This document shows positions 15,559 through 25,092 of a stretch of DNA of 64,000 bases, piece by piece; position 1 is the stretch's first letter; every line of letters starts with the position of its first letter. The notes under the pieces are model-generated. The model worked only from the letters and a program-made list of their open reading frames with translations, was not told where the DNA came from and made no database searches. Origin of the DNA: Streptomyces phaeolivaceus (GTDB taxonomy: Bacteria; Actinomycetota; Actinomycetes; Streptomycetales; Streptomycetaceae); assembly GCF_009184865.1 (NCBI RefSeq), contig NZ_CP045096.1, positions 1,612,001 through 1,676,000 of the forward strand. The letters are read 5' to 3'. The translations under genes and the position numbers were made by a program.

Positions 15559-18500
15559 CCTTCGACACCCTGCTGGTCGCCAACCGGGGCGAGATCGCCG
15601 TCCGGATCATCCGCACCGCCCGCGAACTGGGCCTGCGCACGGTCGCCGTGTACTCCGACGCCGACCGCGCCGCCGCCCATGTCCGGCTCGCCGACGAGGC
15701 GGTACGGCTCGGCCCGGCGCCCGCGAAGGAGTCGTACCTCGACGCGGATCTGATCCTGAAGGCCGCCAAGGACACGGGCGCGAGCGCGATCCACCCGGGC
15801 TACGGCTTCCTGTCCGAGGACGCGGCGTTCGCCCGCCGCTGCGAGGACGCGGACATCGTGTTCGTCGGGCCGACCCCCGACCAGCTGGAGCTGTTCGGCG
15901 CGAAGCACACGGCACGCGCCGCCGCCGAGGCCGCGGGCGTCCCGCTGCTCCCCGGCACCGACCTGCTGGCCTCCCTCGACGAGGCCCTCGACCACGCCGC
16001 CGCCCTCGGCTACCCGGTGATGCTCAAGGCCACCGGCGGAGGCGGCGGCATCGGCATGTCCGCCTGCCACTCCGCCGCCGACCTCACCGAGGCATGGGAC
16101 CGGGTACGGCGCGTCGCCACCGCCTCCTTCTCCTCCACCGGCGTCTACCTCGAACGCCTCGTCGAACGGGCCCGCCATGTCGAGGTGCAGGTCTTCGGCG
16201 ACGGCGACGGCCTCGTCGTCACCTTCGGCGACCGCGACTGCACCCTCCAGCGCCGCAACCAGAAGGTCGTGGAGGAGGCCCCGGCCCCCGGCCTCCCCGA
16301 CCACGTCCGCGCCCAACTCACCGCCGCCGCCCGCGACCTGTGCGCGAGCGTCGAGTACCGCTCCGCCGGAACCGTCGAGTTCGTCTACGACGCCGCACGC
16401 GAGGAGGCGTACTTCCTGGAGGTCAACACCCGCCTCCAGGTAGAGCACCCGGTCACCGAGGAGATCTACGGCGTCGACCTGGTCGCCTGGATGCTGCGGC
16501 TGGCGCGCGGCGACTCCGCCGTCGTCCGCGCCCCGGGACAGCCGCGCGGCCACGCCGTCGAGGCCCGCGTCTACGCCGAGGACCCCTCGCGTGAACACCG
16601 GCCGAGCGCGGGCCTGTTGACCCGGGTCACGTTCCCGGCGGACGTCCGCGTCGACGGCTGGATCGAGACCGGCACCGAGATCACCACGTCGTACGACCCG
16701 CTGCTCGCCAAGGTCGTCGTGTACGGCTCCGACCGCGCGGACGCCCTGCGCCGGCTGGACGAGGCGCTGGCGGGAACCCGGGTCGACGGCATCGAGACGA
16801 ACCTCGGCCTGGTCCGGGCGGCCCTCGCCGACCCCGACGTCCGGCGGGCCACGCACTCCACGGCCACCCTGGCGACCGTCACCGACCCGACCCCCCGGAT
16901 CGAGGTCGTCGCCGGCGGCACCCTCACCACCGTCCAGGACTGGCCCGGCCGCACCGGCCACTGGCAGGTCGGCGTCCCGCCCTGCGGCCCGATGGACGAC
17001 CTCTCCTTCCGCCTGGGCAACCGGGCGCTCGGCAACCCCGAGGGCGCCCCCGGCCTCGAATGCACCCTCCAGGGCCCGTCCCTCCGCTTCACCCACGCCA
17101 CCACGGTCTGTGTGACGGGCGCCCCCGCCCCGGTGACCGTGGACGGCACCCCGGTCGCCCAGTGGGAGCCGGTGACGATCCCCGCCGGAGCCGTCCTCTC
17201 CCTCGGCGCCCCCGCGGAACACGGTCTGCGCACCTACGTCCTCCTCGCGGGCGGCGGCCTGGACGTCCCCGCCTTCCTCGGCAGCGCGGCCACCTTCACC
17301 CTGGGCCGTTTCGGCGGCCACGGCGGCCGGGCCCTGCGCACGGGCGACGTCCTGCACGGCGGCGCGACCACGGAAGCGGGCGCCCCCGTCCCACCGGAGA
17401 CCCGCCCGTCCTTCCCCACCGTCTGGCAGGTGGCCGCCCTCGAAGGCCCGCACGCGGCACCGGAGTTCTTCACCGAGGAGGACATCCACGAGTTCTACGC
17501 CGCCGACTGGAAGGTCCACTTCAACTCGGCCCGCACCGGCGTACGCCTGGTCGGCCCCAAGCCCCGCTGGGCCCGCAGCGACGGCGGCGAGGCCGGTCTG
17601 CACCCCTCCAACATCCACGACACCCCGTACTCGGTCGGCGCCGTCGACTACACCGGCGACATGCCGGTCCTGCTCGGTCCCGACGGCCCCTCCCTCGGCG
17701 GCTTCGTCTGCCCCGCCACGGTCGTCTCCACCGAGCGCTGGAAGCTCGGCCAGCTGCGCCCCGGCGACACGGTCCGCTTCCTCCCCGTCGCGGACGACGG
17801 ATCACCCCGCCCCGCGATCGTCGACGGCGGCGTCCTGGCCCGCGACGGCGACGTGACGTACCGCCGCAGCGGCGACGACAACCTCCTGATCGAGTTCGGC
17901 CCCATGCAACTCGACCTGGCCCTGCGCATGCGCGTCCACGCCCTGATGGAGGCGGTGACGGAAGTGAGCCTGCCCGGCGTCACCGACCTCACCCCGGGCA
18001 TCCGCTCCCTCCAGATCCAGACGAACCCGACCCTGCTCCCGCAGCCCGAACTCCTCACCGCCGTACGCCGGATCGTGGCCTCCCTCCCCCCTGCCGACGA
18101 GCTGGTCGTCCCCTCCCGCACGATCCACCTCCCCCTCTCCTGGGACGACCCCGCGACCCGCGAGGCCATCGCCCGCTACATGGCGGGCGTCCGCGACGAC
18201 GCGCCCTGGTGCCCCTGGAACATCGAGTTCATCCGCCGCGTCAACGGCCTCGCCTCGGTGACCGACGTGTACGACACGGTCTTCGCCGCCGAGTACCTGG
18301 TCCTGGGCCTCGGCGACGTCTACCTGGGCGCGCCGGTCGCTACCCCGCTGGACCCCCGCCACCGCCTCGTCACGACGAAATACAACCCGGCCCGCACGTG
18401 GACGGCGGAGAACTCGGTCGGCATCGGCGGGGCCTATCTCTGCGTCTACGGCATGGAGGGCCCCGGCGGCTACCAGTTCGTCGGCCGCACCACCCAGGTC

Positions 18501-19070
18501 TGGTCCCCCTGGCAGCAGCGCGGCGCCTTCGAGCCCGGCTCCCCCTGGCTGCTGCGCTTCTTCGACCGGATCAAGTGGTACCCGGTCGACGCGGACGAAC
18601 TCCTGTCCCTCCGCGCGGACATCATCGCGGGCCGCTTCGTCCCACGCGTGGAGCAGGGCACGTTCTCCCTGGCCGAACACAAGACGTTCCTCTCCGAACA
18701 CGCCGACTCCATAGCCGAGTTCAGGACCGGGCAGCGGACCGCCTTCGCGGCGGAGAGGGCGGCCTGGGAGGAGGCGGGCGAGTTCACCCGAGCGGAGACG
18801 GCCCCCACACCCCCGCCCACCCCGACGGAGATCCACGTCCCCGAGGGCGCCCATCTGATCGAGGCGGAGTTCACCGCCTCGGTCTGGCAGGTGAACGTCC
18901 AACCGGGCGACCACGTCACGACCGGCCAACCCCTCCTGACCCTGGAGGCGATGAAAATGGAGTCCCGAGTCCCCGCCCCCACAAACGGCACGGTCCACCA
19001 GATCCTGACCACCCCAGGCACCCAAGTAACCCCAGGCACCCCCCTGATAATCCTGACCCCGTCCCCCTAA
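15555..19070 (+). CDS. uca: Urea/guanidine carboxylase (biotin-dependent)
   Basis: A 1171-residue single-chain biotin enzyme. Domains in order: biotin carboxylase (1-450; starts TLLVANRGEIAVRIIRTA; ATP loop KATGGGGGIGMS; FLEVNTRLQVEHPVTE), KipA/AHS2 domain (about 455-760), KipI/AHS1 domain (about 780-1000), and C-terminal biotinyl domain with EAMKMES, biotin Lys1134. This is the architecture of urea carboxylase, but close relatives next to UAAP1/2 prefer guanidine, forming carboxyguanidine. Pathway here: guanidine (or urea) carboxylation, deimination by CgdAB, then hydrolysis of allophanate to ammonia and CO2. Substrate preference cannot be decided by eye. ATG at 15555 is coupled to the UAAP2 stop. 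Confidence 0.9.
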   Translation: MTFDTLLVANRGEIAVRIIRTARELGLRTVAVYSDADRAAAHVRLADEAVRLGPAPAKESYLDADLILKAAKDTGASAIHPGYGFLSEDAAFARRCEDADIVFVGPTPDQLELFGAKHTARAAAEAAGVPLLPGTDLLASLDEALDHAAALGYPVMLKATGGGGGIGMSACHSAADLTEAWDRVRRVATASFSSTGVYLERLVERARHVEVQVFGDGDGLVVTFGDRDCTLQRRNQKVVEEAPAPGLPDHVRAQLTAAARDLCASVEYRSAGTVEFVYDAAREEAYFLEVNTRLQVEHPVTEEIYGVDLVAWMLRLARGDSAVVRAPGQPRGHAVEARVYAEDPSREHRPSAGLLTRVTFPADVRVDGWIETGTEITTSYDPLLAKVVVYGSDRADALRRLDEALAGTRVDGIETNLGLVRAALADPDVRRATHSTATLATVTDPTPRIEVVAGGTLTTVQDWPGRTGHWQVGVPPCGPMDDLSFRLGNRALGNPEGAPGLECTLQGPSLRFTHATTVCVTGAPAPVTVDGTPVAQWEPVTIPAGAVLSLGAPAEHGLRTYVLLAGGGLDVPAFLGSAATFTLGRFGGHGGRALRTGDVLHGGATTEAGAPVPPETRPSFPTVWQVAALEGPHAAPEFFTEEDIHEFYAADWKVHFNSARTGVRLVGPKPRWARSDGGEAGLHPSNIHDTPYSVGAVDYTGDMPVLLGPDGPSLGGFVCPATVVSTERWKLGQLRPGDTVRFLPVADDGSPRPAIVDGGVLARDGDVTYRRSGDDNLLIEFGPMQLDLALRMRVHALMEAVTEVSLPGVTDLTPGIRSLQIQTNPTLLPQPELLTAVRRIVASLPPADELVVPSRTIHLPLSWDDPATREAIARYMAGVRDDAPWCPWNIEFIRRVNGLASVTDVYDTVFAAEYLVLGLGDVYLGAPVATPLDPRHRLVTTKYNPARTWTAENSVGIGGAYLCVYGMEGPGGYQFVGRTTQVWSPWQQRGAFEPGSPWLLRFFDRIKWYPVDADELLSLRADIIAGRFVPRVEQGTFSLAEHKTFLSEHADSIAEFRTGQRTAFAAERAAWEEAGEFTRAETAPTPPPTPTEIHVPEGAHLIEAEFTASVWQVNVQPGDHVTTGQPLLTLEAMKMESRVPAPTNGTVHQILTTPGTQVTPGTPLIILTPSP

Positions 19071-19100
19071 GGGGCGCGAGGAACGGCGCGAGAACCCCAA
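19071..19100 (+). repeat. Dispersed 3'-end repeat, copy 1 (GGGGCGCGRGGARCNGCGCG)
   Basis: Begins immediately after the carboxylase stop codon. GGGGCGCGAGGAACGGCGCG is followed by AGAACCCC, so the outer G and C runs can pair as a small hairpin. Same sequence type at 21021 and 59811, each downstream of a plus-strand gene. Similar short repeats are common between Streptomyces genes. The following A/C-rich stretch up to 19255 appears non-coding. Confidence 0.65.
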
Positions 19101-19255
19101 CAAACCCGCACCCGCAAAACCACCGAACCCCCACCCCACTAGGCGCCCAAGGGGGTCAAAGGGGCACAGCCCCTTGAGGATGGGACGGGTAGGGGCGGCG
19201 GGGCGAAAGACCCACACGCACCCCCAGCCCACCAGCCGCCCACCCAGGAGCCCAG

Positions 19256-20947
19256 ATGCCAAAAAACACACCCACTACCTCCCCCACGCCCTCCCCCACG
19301 CCCACCCTCACGAGAGTCCGCACGGCCTACGCCCGCATCGAAGCCGCGAACCGCCCCGAGATCTGGATCGACCTACGCCCCCAGCCCGAAGTGGAGGCGG
19401 AAGCCCAGACCATCGACGCCCGCCTGGCCACCGGCACTCCCCTCCCCCTCGCCGGCCGCCTCTTCGCCGCCAAGGGCAACATCGACGTCCAGGGCCTCCC
19501 CACCACCGCCGGCTGCCCGGCCTACGCGTACACCCCCGAGGCCGACGCCCCGGTCGTCGCCCGCCTACGCGAGGCCGGCGCGATCGTCCTCGGCACCACC
19601 AACCTGGACCAGTTCGCCACGGGCCTCGTCGGCACCCGCTCCCCGCACGGCGCCGTCCGCAACGCCATCGACCCGTCCCGCATCAGCGGCGGCTCCAGCT
19701 CCGGCTCGGCCGTGGCGGTGGCGCTCGGCATCGTCGACTTCGCCCTGGGCACCGACACGGCCGGCTCGGGCAGGGTCCCCGCCGCCTTCAACGGCATCGT
19801 CGGCCTGAAGCCCACCCGGGGCCTGGTCCCGACCACGGGCGTGGTCCCGGCCTGCGCCTCGATCGACTGCGTCACGGTGTTCGCCCGCACCCTCCCGGAG
19901 GCCGAACAGGCCCTCGCCCACATGACCTCCCCACCCGACCGCCCTCTCCCCCCGCTCCCCCAACGCGCCCCGGGCCCCTGGCGCGTGGCCGTCCCCCCGC
20001 GCGAACAGCTGGGCGAACTGGACGAGGGCTGGGCGGAGGCGTACGAGACGGCCGTGACCCGCCTGGTCGCCGCCGGGGCGGACGTACGCCCCCTGGACCT
20101 GACCCCGTTCACCGAGGCGGCGGCCATGCTCTACCAGGGCGCGTTCGTGGCCGAGCGCTACACAGCGGTCGGGGCCTTCGTCGACAAGGCGCTCGCGGAC
20201 GGCGTGACCGGCCTGGACCCGACAGTCGCCGGCATCATCACCCGCGCCCGTGACATCCCGGCCCACCAGCTTTTCGCCGACCAGGACCGGCTGGCGGAAC
20301 TCCGGGCCCGCGCGCTGACCGAACTGGCCGACGCGGACGCCCTGTTGCTGCCGACGGCACCGGGCCACCCCACGCTCGCCGAGGTCGCCGCCGACCCGCT
20401 GGGCGCCAACGCCCGCCTGGGCCGTTTCACCAATTCCACGAACCTCTTCGACCTGGCGGCGGTCGCCGTCCCCGCCGGTGGGGTGAACGGCCTCCCCTTC
20501 GGCGTGATGCTGATCGGCCCCGCGTTCACGGACGACCGTCTGACCCGTGTCGCCGCGCTCCTCCGGCCGGAGGCCCGCCTCGCGGTCGTGGGCGCCCATC
20601 TCTCGGGCCAGCCCCTGAACCCCCAGCTCCTGTCCCTGGGCGCCCGTCTGGAGCGTACGACCACGACGGCCCCCGTCTACCGCCTCCACGCCCTCCCGAC
20701 GACCCCGCCGAAGCCGGGCCTGGTCCATGTGGGCGAGGGCGGCGCCCCCATCGAGGCCGAGATCTGGCGCCTCCCCGCCGAGGGCCTGGGCCGCCTCCTG
20801 ACTGTCCTCCCCCGCCCCATGACCCTGGGCACCGTCGAACTCTCCGACGGCACCCGATCCGCGGGCTTCCTCTGCGAACCGTCGGCCCTCGACAACGCCC
20901 CGGACATCACGGAGTACGGCGGCTGGAGAAGCTACTTGGCCCGCTGA
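19256..20947 (+). CDS. atzF: Allophanate hydrolase (amidase signature family)
   Basis: A 563-residue enzyme that hydrolyses allophanate to two ammonia and two CO2, the last step of the pathway encoded upstream. Amidase-signature triad visible: Lys73 in AAKGNID, cis-Ser147 in SGGSSSGSA, and nucleophile Ser171 in GTDTAGSGR; the spacing (74 and 24) equals that of AtzF. A separate C-terminal AtzF-type domain (about 455-563; YRLHALPTTPPKPGLVHVG to EYGGWRSYLAR) is present. The first 18 residues are a Pro/Thr-rich run. ATG at 19256 has AGGAG nine bases upstream. It lies 185 bases after the carboxylase and probably belongs to the same regulon. Confidence 0.93.
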   Translation: MPKNTPTTSPTPSPTPTLTRVRTAYARIEAANRPEIWIDLRPQPEVEAEAQTIDARLATGTPLPLAGRLFAAKGNIDVQGLPTTAGCPAYAYTPEADAPVVARLREAGAIVLGTTNLDQFATGLVGTRSPHGAVRNAIDPSRISGGSSSGSAVAVALGIVDFALGTDTAGSGRVPAAFNGIVGLKPTRGLVPTTGVVPACASIDCVTVFARTLPEAEQALAHMTSPPDRPLPPLPQRAPGPWRVAVPPREQLGELDEGWAEAYETAVTRLVAAGADVRPLDLTPFTEAAAMLYQGAFVAERYTAVGAFVDKALADGVTGLDPTVAGIITRARDIPAHQLFADQDRLAELRARALTELADADALLLPTAPGHPTLAEVAADPLGANARLGRFTNSTNLFDLAAVAVPAGGVNGLPFGVMLIGPAFTDDRLTRVAALLRPEARLAVVGAHLSGQPLNPQLLSLGARLERTTTTAPVYRLHALPTTPPKPGLVHVGEGGAPIEAEIWRLPAEGLGRLLTVLPRPMTLGTVELSDGTRSAGFLCEPSALDNAPDITEYGGWRSYLAR

Positions 20948-20953
20948 GCAGGA

Positions 20954-20981
20954 GCCGGGGCCCTCGTTCAAGGGACCCGGC
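20954..20981 (+). terminator. Terminator hairpin after allophanate hydrolase
   Basis: Arms GCCGGGGCCCT (20954-20964) and AGGGACCCGGC (20971-20981) with a 6-nt loop and one mismatch, seven bases after the stop codon. Confidence 0.6.
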
Positions 20982-21020
20982 CCGCCTCATGTCGTCTCCG
21001 GGCGCGCGCAGGGTCTTTCA

Positions 21021-21050
21021 GGGGCGCGGGGAGCTGCGCGAGAAGCCCCA
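21021..21050 (+). repeat. Dispersed 3'-end repeat, copy 2
   Basis: GGGGCGCGGGGAGCTGCGCG followed by AGAAGCCCC, downstream of the allophanate hydrolase terminator and before the convergent helicase stop. Closely matches the copies at 19071 and 59811. Confidence 0.65.
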
Positions 21051-21103
21051 CCCACCCGCACCCGCCGAACAGCCGGCCACCCACCCCCACGCCGGGCGGA
21101 GCC

Positions 21104-23908
21104 TCACCCCACAGAGGAGTAGGCCACAACCCCCCTCAACAACCCGTCCACACCCTTGCGCGCACTCTTCCCCACGGTCGACCCGGAAGGCGCCGCCGCC
21201 GAGATCTGCCCCAGCACGTCGATCACCTGCTTGCACCACCGCACGAAGTCCCCGGCCGGCATCTCCGCCTCCCGCAGCACCTCGTCCAGCCCCGACCCCG
21301 ATGCCCACATGTACGCCGCCCAGGCGAAGCCGAGATCGGGCTCCCGCTGACCGACCCCTTCGCTCTGGGTGATCCGGAACTCCTCCTCCAGCGCGTCCAG
21401 CCGCCCCCAGATCCGCACCATCTCGCCCAGCGCGGCCTTCGCGTTCCCGGACGGCAGCTTCGGCGCCATCGCGTCGTCGCCGACACGGGCCTCGTACACG
21501 AGCGCGGAGACACAGGCGGCGAGCTCCGCCGGCCCGAGCCCCTCCCACACACCGGCCCGCAGACACTCGCTGGCGAGCAGATCCAGCTCGCCGTACAGCC
21601 GGGCCAGCCGCTTCCCGTGCTCGGTGACCTCGTCACCCCGCAGATAGTCCAGGTCGGTCAGCAGGGCGACGATGCGGTCGAAGGTCCGCGCGATCGTGTT
21701 CGTGCGCCCCTCGATCCGCCGCTCCAGCTGCGCGGTGTCCCGCTTGAGCCGGTGGTAGCGCTCGGCCCAACGGGCGTGGTCCTCACGGTCGTCGCACCCA
21801 TGGCACGGATGCGCCCGCAGCTCGGCGCGCAGCCGCGCGATCTCCCGGTCGTCCGCCGCGGCGGCCCTGCGCTTGCGATGCCGGTCGGGCACGAGATGCC
21901 CGGCCTTGGTGCGCAGCGCGGACGCGAGGTCCCGTCGCGACTGCGGGGAGCGCGGGTTGAAGGACTTCGGGATCCGCATCCGCTCCAGGGCTTCCACCGG
22001 CACCGGGAAGTCCATGGACGCCAGCCGCTTGACCTGCCGCTCGGCGGTCAGCACCAGTGGACGCGGTCCGTCGTGGTGCTCGAAGCCCCGGTGGCCGTTG
22101 GACCGCCCGGCGGGCAGCCCGGGGTCCAGCACCAGCGCGAGGCCCGCGTACTTGCCGGTGGGCACATGGATGACATCACCCGGCTTGAGCCGCTCCAGCG
22201 CGACGGCGGCCTCGGCGCGCCGCTGCGCGGCGCCCTGCTTCGCCAGCTCGGTCTCGCGGTCCTTCAGCTCCCGCCGCAGGCGCGCGTACTCCTCGAAGTC
22301 CCCGAGGTGGCAGGTCATGGACTCCTGATAGCCCTCCAGACCCTCCTCGTTGCGCTGCACCTGCCGGGAGATCCCGACGACCGACTTGTCGGCCTGGAAC
22401 TGCGCGAACGAGGTCTCCAGCAGCTCGCGCGAGCGGTGCCGCCCGAACTGCTCGACCAGGTTGACCGCCATGTTGTACGACGGCTTGAAGCTGGAGCGCA
22501 GCGGATAGGTGCGGGTGCCCGCGAGCCCGGCGAGGTGGTCGGGGTTCATGCCGCGCTGCCACAGCACCACGGCATGGCCCTCGACATCGATGCCGCGTCG
22601 GCCCGCACGCCCCGTCAACTGCGTGTACTCACCCGGTGTGATGTCGGCGTGCTGCTCGCCGTTCCACTTGACGAGCTTCTCCAACACCACCGAGCGGGCG
22701 GGCATGTTGATGCCGAGCGCGAGGGTCTCGGTGGCGAACACGGCCTTGACCAGGCCGCGTACGAAGAGTTCCTCGACGACCTCCTTGAACGTCGGCAGCA
22801 TGCCCGCGTGATGGGCCGCGATACCGCGCTCCAGACCCTCCAACCACTCGTAGTAGCCGAGGACATGAAGATCCTCGTTCGGGATCGACGCCGTGCGCTC
22901 CTCGACGAGGGCGCGCACCTTGAGCCGGGACTCGTCGTCGTTCAGCCGGAGCCCCGCGTACAGGCACTGCTGGACGGCGGCCTCGCAGGCGGCGCGGCTG
23001 AAGATGAAGGTGATGGCGGGCAACAGGCCTTCGGAGTCGAGCCGTTCGATGACTTCGGGGCGGCTCGGGATCCAGATCCTCGACCGCTGTCTGCGCTCAC
23101 GCTCCCGGTCCGCCTCCCGCATGGCACGGCCGCGCCGACGGTCCTGGTAGGAGGGCCGGCTCGCCTCCATCCGCGCCATCCTCGTCAGATCGGGGTTGAC
23201 GGCCTTCTTGTTGCCCTCACCCTCCTCGAACAGGTCGTACATCCGCCGTCCGGCCAGCACATGCTGGAACAGCGGTACGGGCCGGTGCTCGGAGACGATC
23301 ACATCGGTGTCGCCGCGCACGGTGTCCAGCCAGTCGCCGAACTCCTCCGCGTTGGACACGGTGGCCGAGAGGGAGACGAGGGTGACCGACTCGGGGAGGT
23401 GGATGATCACCTCTTCCCAGACGGCGCCCCGGAAGCGGTCGGAGAGGTAGTGCACCTCGTCCATGACCACATGGCCGAGGCCCAGCAGCGTCCGCGAGCC
23501 CGCGTACAGCATGTTCCGCAGCACCTCGGTGGTCATCACGACCACGGGGGCGTCGGAGTTGACGCTGTTGTCACCGGTGAGCAGGCCGACCTTGTCGGCG
23601 CCGTAGCGGCGGCACAGGTCGGCGTACTTCTGGTTCGACAGGGCCTTGATGGGGGTCGTGTAGAAGCACTTCTTGCCCTGTTGCAGGGCGAGGTGGACGG
23701 CGAACTCGCCGACGATCGTCTTGCCCGAGCCGGTGGGGGCGGCCACCAGGACGCCCTTGCCCGCCTCCAGCGCCTGGCAGGCCTCGATCTGGAAGGGGTC
23801 GAGACCGAAGTCGTACATCGCGCGGAATCCGGCGAGCGCGGTGGCCTGCTCGGCAGCACGCTTGCGGGCTGCCGCGTACCGCTCGGCCGGTGAGAGGTCC
23901 TCTGTCAT
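21104..23908 (-). CDS. Ski2/Mtr4-like DEAD/DEAH-box RNA helicase (HelY type)
   Basis: A 934-residue superfamily 2 helicase of the actinobacterial HelY/Ski2-like group, likely acting in RNA processing or decay. Q-region FGLDPFQIEACQALEAG, motif I AAPTGSGKT, motif II DEVH in HVVMDEVHYLSD, motif III SLSATVSN, and motif VI QLTGRAGRRGID are all present. A long C-terminal region (about 590-934) has an SH3/KOW-like insert (RLKPGDVIHVPTGKYAG) and a helical DSHCT domain. ATG at 23908 was chosen; 15 more in-frame codons upstream lack a ribosome site. From memory, the S. coelicolor homologue lies beside the rar conservon, so the TetR-carboxylase block (13.2-20.9 kb) looks inserted between them. Confidence 0.9.
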   Translation of the reverse strand: MTEDLSPAERYAAARKRAAEQATALAGFRAMYDFGLDPFQIEACQALEAGKGVLVAAPTGSGKTIVGEFAVHLALQQGKKCFYTTPIKALSNQKYADLCRRYGADKVGLLTGDNSVNSDAPVVVMTTEVLRNMLYAGSRTLLGLGHVVMDEVHYLSDRFRGAVWEEVIIHLPESVTLVSLSATVSNAEEFGDWLDTVRGDTDVIVSEHRPVPLFQHVLAGRRMYDLFEEGEGNKKAVNPDLTRMARMEASRPSYQDRRRGRAMREADRERERRQRSRIWIPSRPEVIERLDSEGLLPAITFIFSRAACEAAVQQCLYAGLRLNDDESRLKVRALVEERTASIPNEDLHVLGYYEWLEGLERGIAAHHAGMLPTFKEVVEELFVRGLVKAVFATETLALGINMPARSVVLEKLVKWNGEQHADITPGEYTQLTGRAGRRGIDVEGHAVVLWQRGMNPDHLAGLAGTRTYPLRSSFKPSYNMAVNLVEQFGRHRSRELLETSFAQFQADKSVVGISRQVQRNEEGLEGYQESMTCHLGDFEEYARLRRELKDRETELAKQGAAQRRAEAAVALERLKPGDVIHVPTGKYAGLALVLDPGLPAGRSNGHRGFEHHDGPRPLVLTAERQVKRLASMDFPVPVEALERMRIPKSFNPRSPQSRRDLASALRTKAGHLVPDRHRKRRAAAADDREIARLRAELRAHPCHGCDDREDHARWAERYHRLKRDTAQLERRIEGRTNTIARTFDRIVALLTDLDYLRGDEVTEHGKRLARLYGELDLLASECLRAGVWEGLGPAELAACVSALVYEARVGDDAMAPKLPSGNAKAALGEMVRIWGRLDALEEEFRITQSEGVGQREPDLGFAWAAYMWASGSGLDEVLREAEMPAGDFVRWCKQVIDVLGQISAAAPSGSTVGKSARKGVDGLLRGVVAYSSVG

Positions 23909-24009
23909 CGTGCTTTCGAGCGTACCGGGCCCCACTGACAACAGGACGATCATTATCCGGATCGTGGCACCGTCGAGATCCGGACCGCCTGCCGTCCGAA
24001 AAGAAGTCC

Positions 24010-24063
24010 GACCGCGGCAGTGGGCCCCACCGGGGTCTCCCGGTGGGGCCCACTGCCGCGGTC
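24010..24063 (-). terminator. Very strong terminator after tatC
   Basis: Perfect 24-bp inverted repeat, arms 24010-24033 and 24040-24063, 6-nt loop GGTCTC. It starts 28 bases beyond the tatC stop in the direction of transcription and separates tatC from the helicase gene. Confidence 0.85.
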
Positions 24064-24091
24064 GCCGTGCGCACAGCCCGGTGGCCGGTGC

Positions 24092-25042
24092 TCAGGTGAC
24101 GTCGTCGTACCCGTTGATCCGTTCCCGCTCGGGCTCCGTCTGCGCGGGGAGCGCCTTGGCGGCCGAGACGGTCTCGACCTCGCCGACCTCCTCGGGGGTG
24201 AGGTCCAGCTCGGAGGCCTCGTCGTCGGCGGGTCCCAGCGCCTCGCGCTGTCGCCTGCGCTTGTCGTTCAGCAGGGAGAAGCCGGTGGCGACGAAGTACA
24301 GCATGATGATCGGCGCGGCCAGCGAGAGCATCGAGACCGGGTCGACGGTCGGGGTGGCGAACGCGGCGAACACGGTGACACCCATGATCATGGCCCGCCA
24401 CCAGCCCAGCATTCGGCGGCCGGTGACCATGCCGGTCATGTTCAACATGACCAGCACGAGCGGCAGCTCGAAGGAGAGCCCGAAGACGATGACCATGCGG
24501 GTCACAAGGTCCAGCAGCTCGTCCAGGGGCAGCAGGTTGACGGCGTTCTCAGGGGTGAAGTCGAGCAGCACCTCGGCGGCCGCGGGCAGCACGTGGTACG
24601 AGAAGTAGGCGCCCACCATGAAGAGGGGGAAGCCGGCCGCGACAAAGGCCATCGAGTAACGCTTCTCGTGCCGGTGCAGACCGGGCGCGATGAAGGCCCA
24701 GAGCTGGTAGAGCCAGACCGGGCTGGCGATGACCACACCGGCGGTCAGGGAGACCTTGATCATCAGCGTGAACGGGCCCATCAGACCCGACATCGTGATG
24801 TTGCCGCAGGCTCCCTTGCTCTCCTTGGCCAACTCCGTGAAGTCCCGCGTGCAGCCGACGGCTTCCTGGACGGGCCGGGTGAGGAAGTTGATGATCTCCT
24901 GGTAGAAGACCAGACCCACCACCGAGGCGATCACGATGGCCAGGAGTGCTTTGCCGAGCCGGTTGCGGAGCTCGCGAAGGTGCTCCACGAGGGGCATCCG
25001 CCCCTCGGGATCCTTCTCCTTGTTGCGGGCAGACTTGAGCAA
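24092..25042 (-). CDS. tatC: Twin-arginine translocase subunit TatC
   Basis: A 316-residue inner membrane protein with six predicted transmembrane segments, the receptor for twin-arginine signal peptides. Conserved N-terminal MPLVEHLRELRNRL with the Glu used in signal recognition, FIAPGLHRHEK in the cytoplasmic loop, and FGLSFELPLVLVML with the intramembrane Glu. The acidic C-terminal 70-residue tail is typical of Streptomyces TatC. TTG at 25042 is the best start: GAGG lies eight bases upstream and the sequence MLKSARNKEKDPEGR matches the usual N-terminus; the first ATG is 15 codons later. It follows tatA by 50 bases in one operon. Confidence 0.95.
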   Translation of the reverse strand: MLKSARNKEKDPEGRMPLVEHLRELRNRLGKALLAIVIASVVGLVFYQEIINFLTRPVQEAVGCTRDFTELAKESKGACGNITMSGLMGPFTLMIKVSLTAGVVIASPVWLYQLWAFIAPGLHRHEKRYSMAFVAAGFPLFMVGAYFSYHVLPAAAEVLLDFTPENAVNLLPLDELLDLVTRMVIVFGLSFELPLVLVMLNMTGMVTGRRMLGWWRAMIMGVTVFAAFATPTVDPVSMLSLAAPIIMLYFVATGFSLLNDKRRRQREALGPADDEASELDLTPEEVGEVETVSAAKALPAQTEPERERINGYDDVT

Positions 25043-25092
25043 CCCACGTCCTCATCTCGTGCGGCAGGCCGGAAGCCTTGTCCGGCCTTGCG

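Noticed and set aside
17060..19177. A 705-codon Arg/Pro-rich frame overlapping the carboxylase gene
   Set aside because: Out-of-frame reading of the carboxylase; composition nonsensical, while the carboxylase frame has all its domains to the biotin site.
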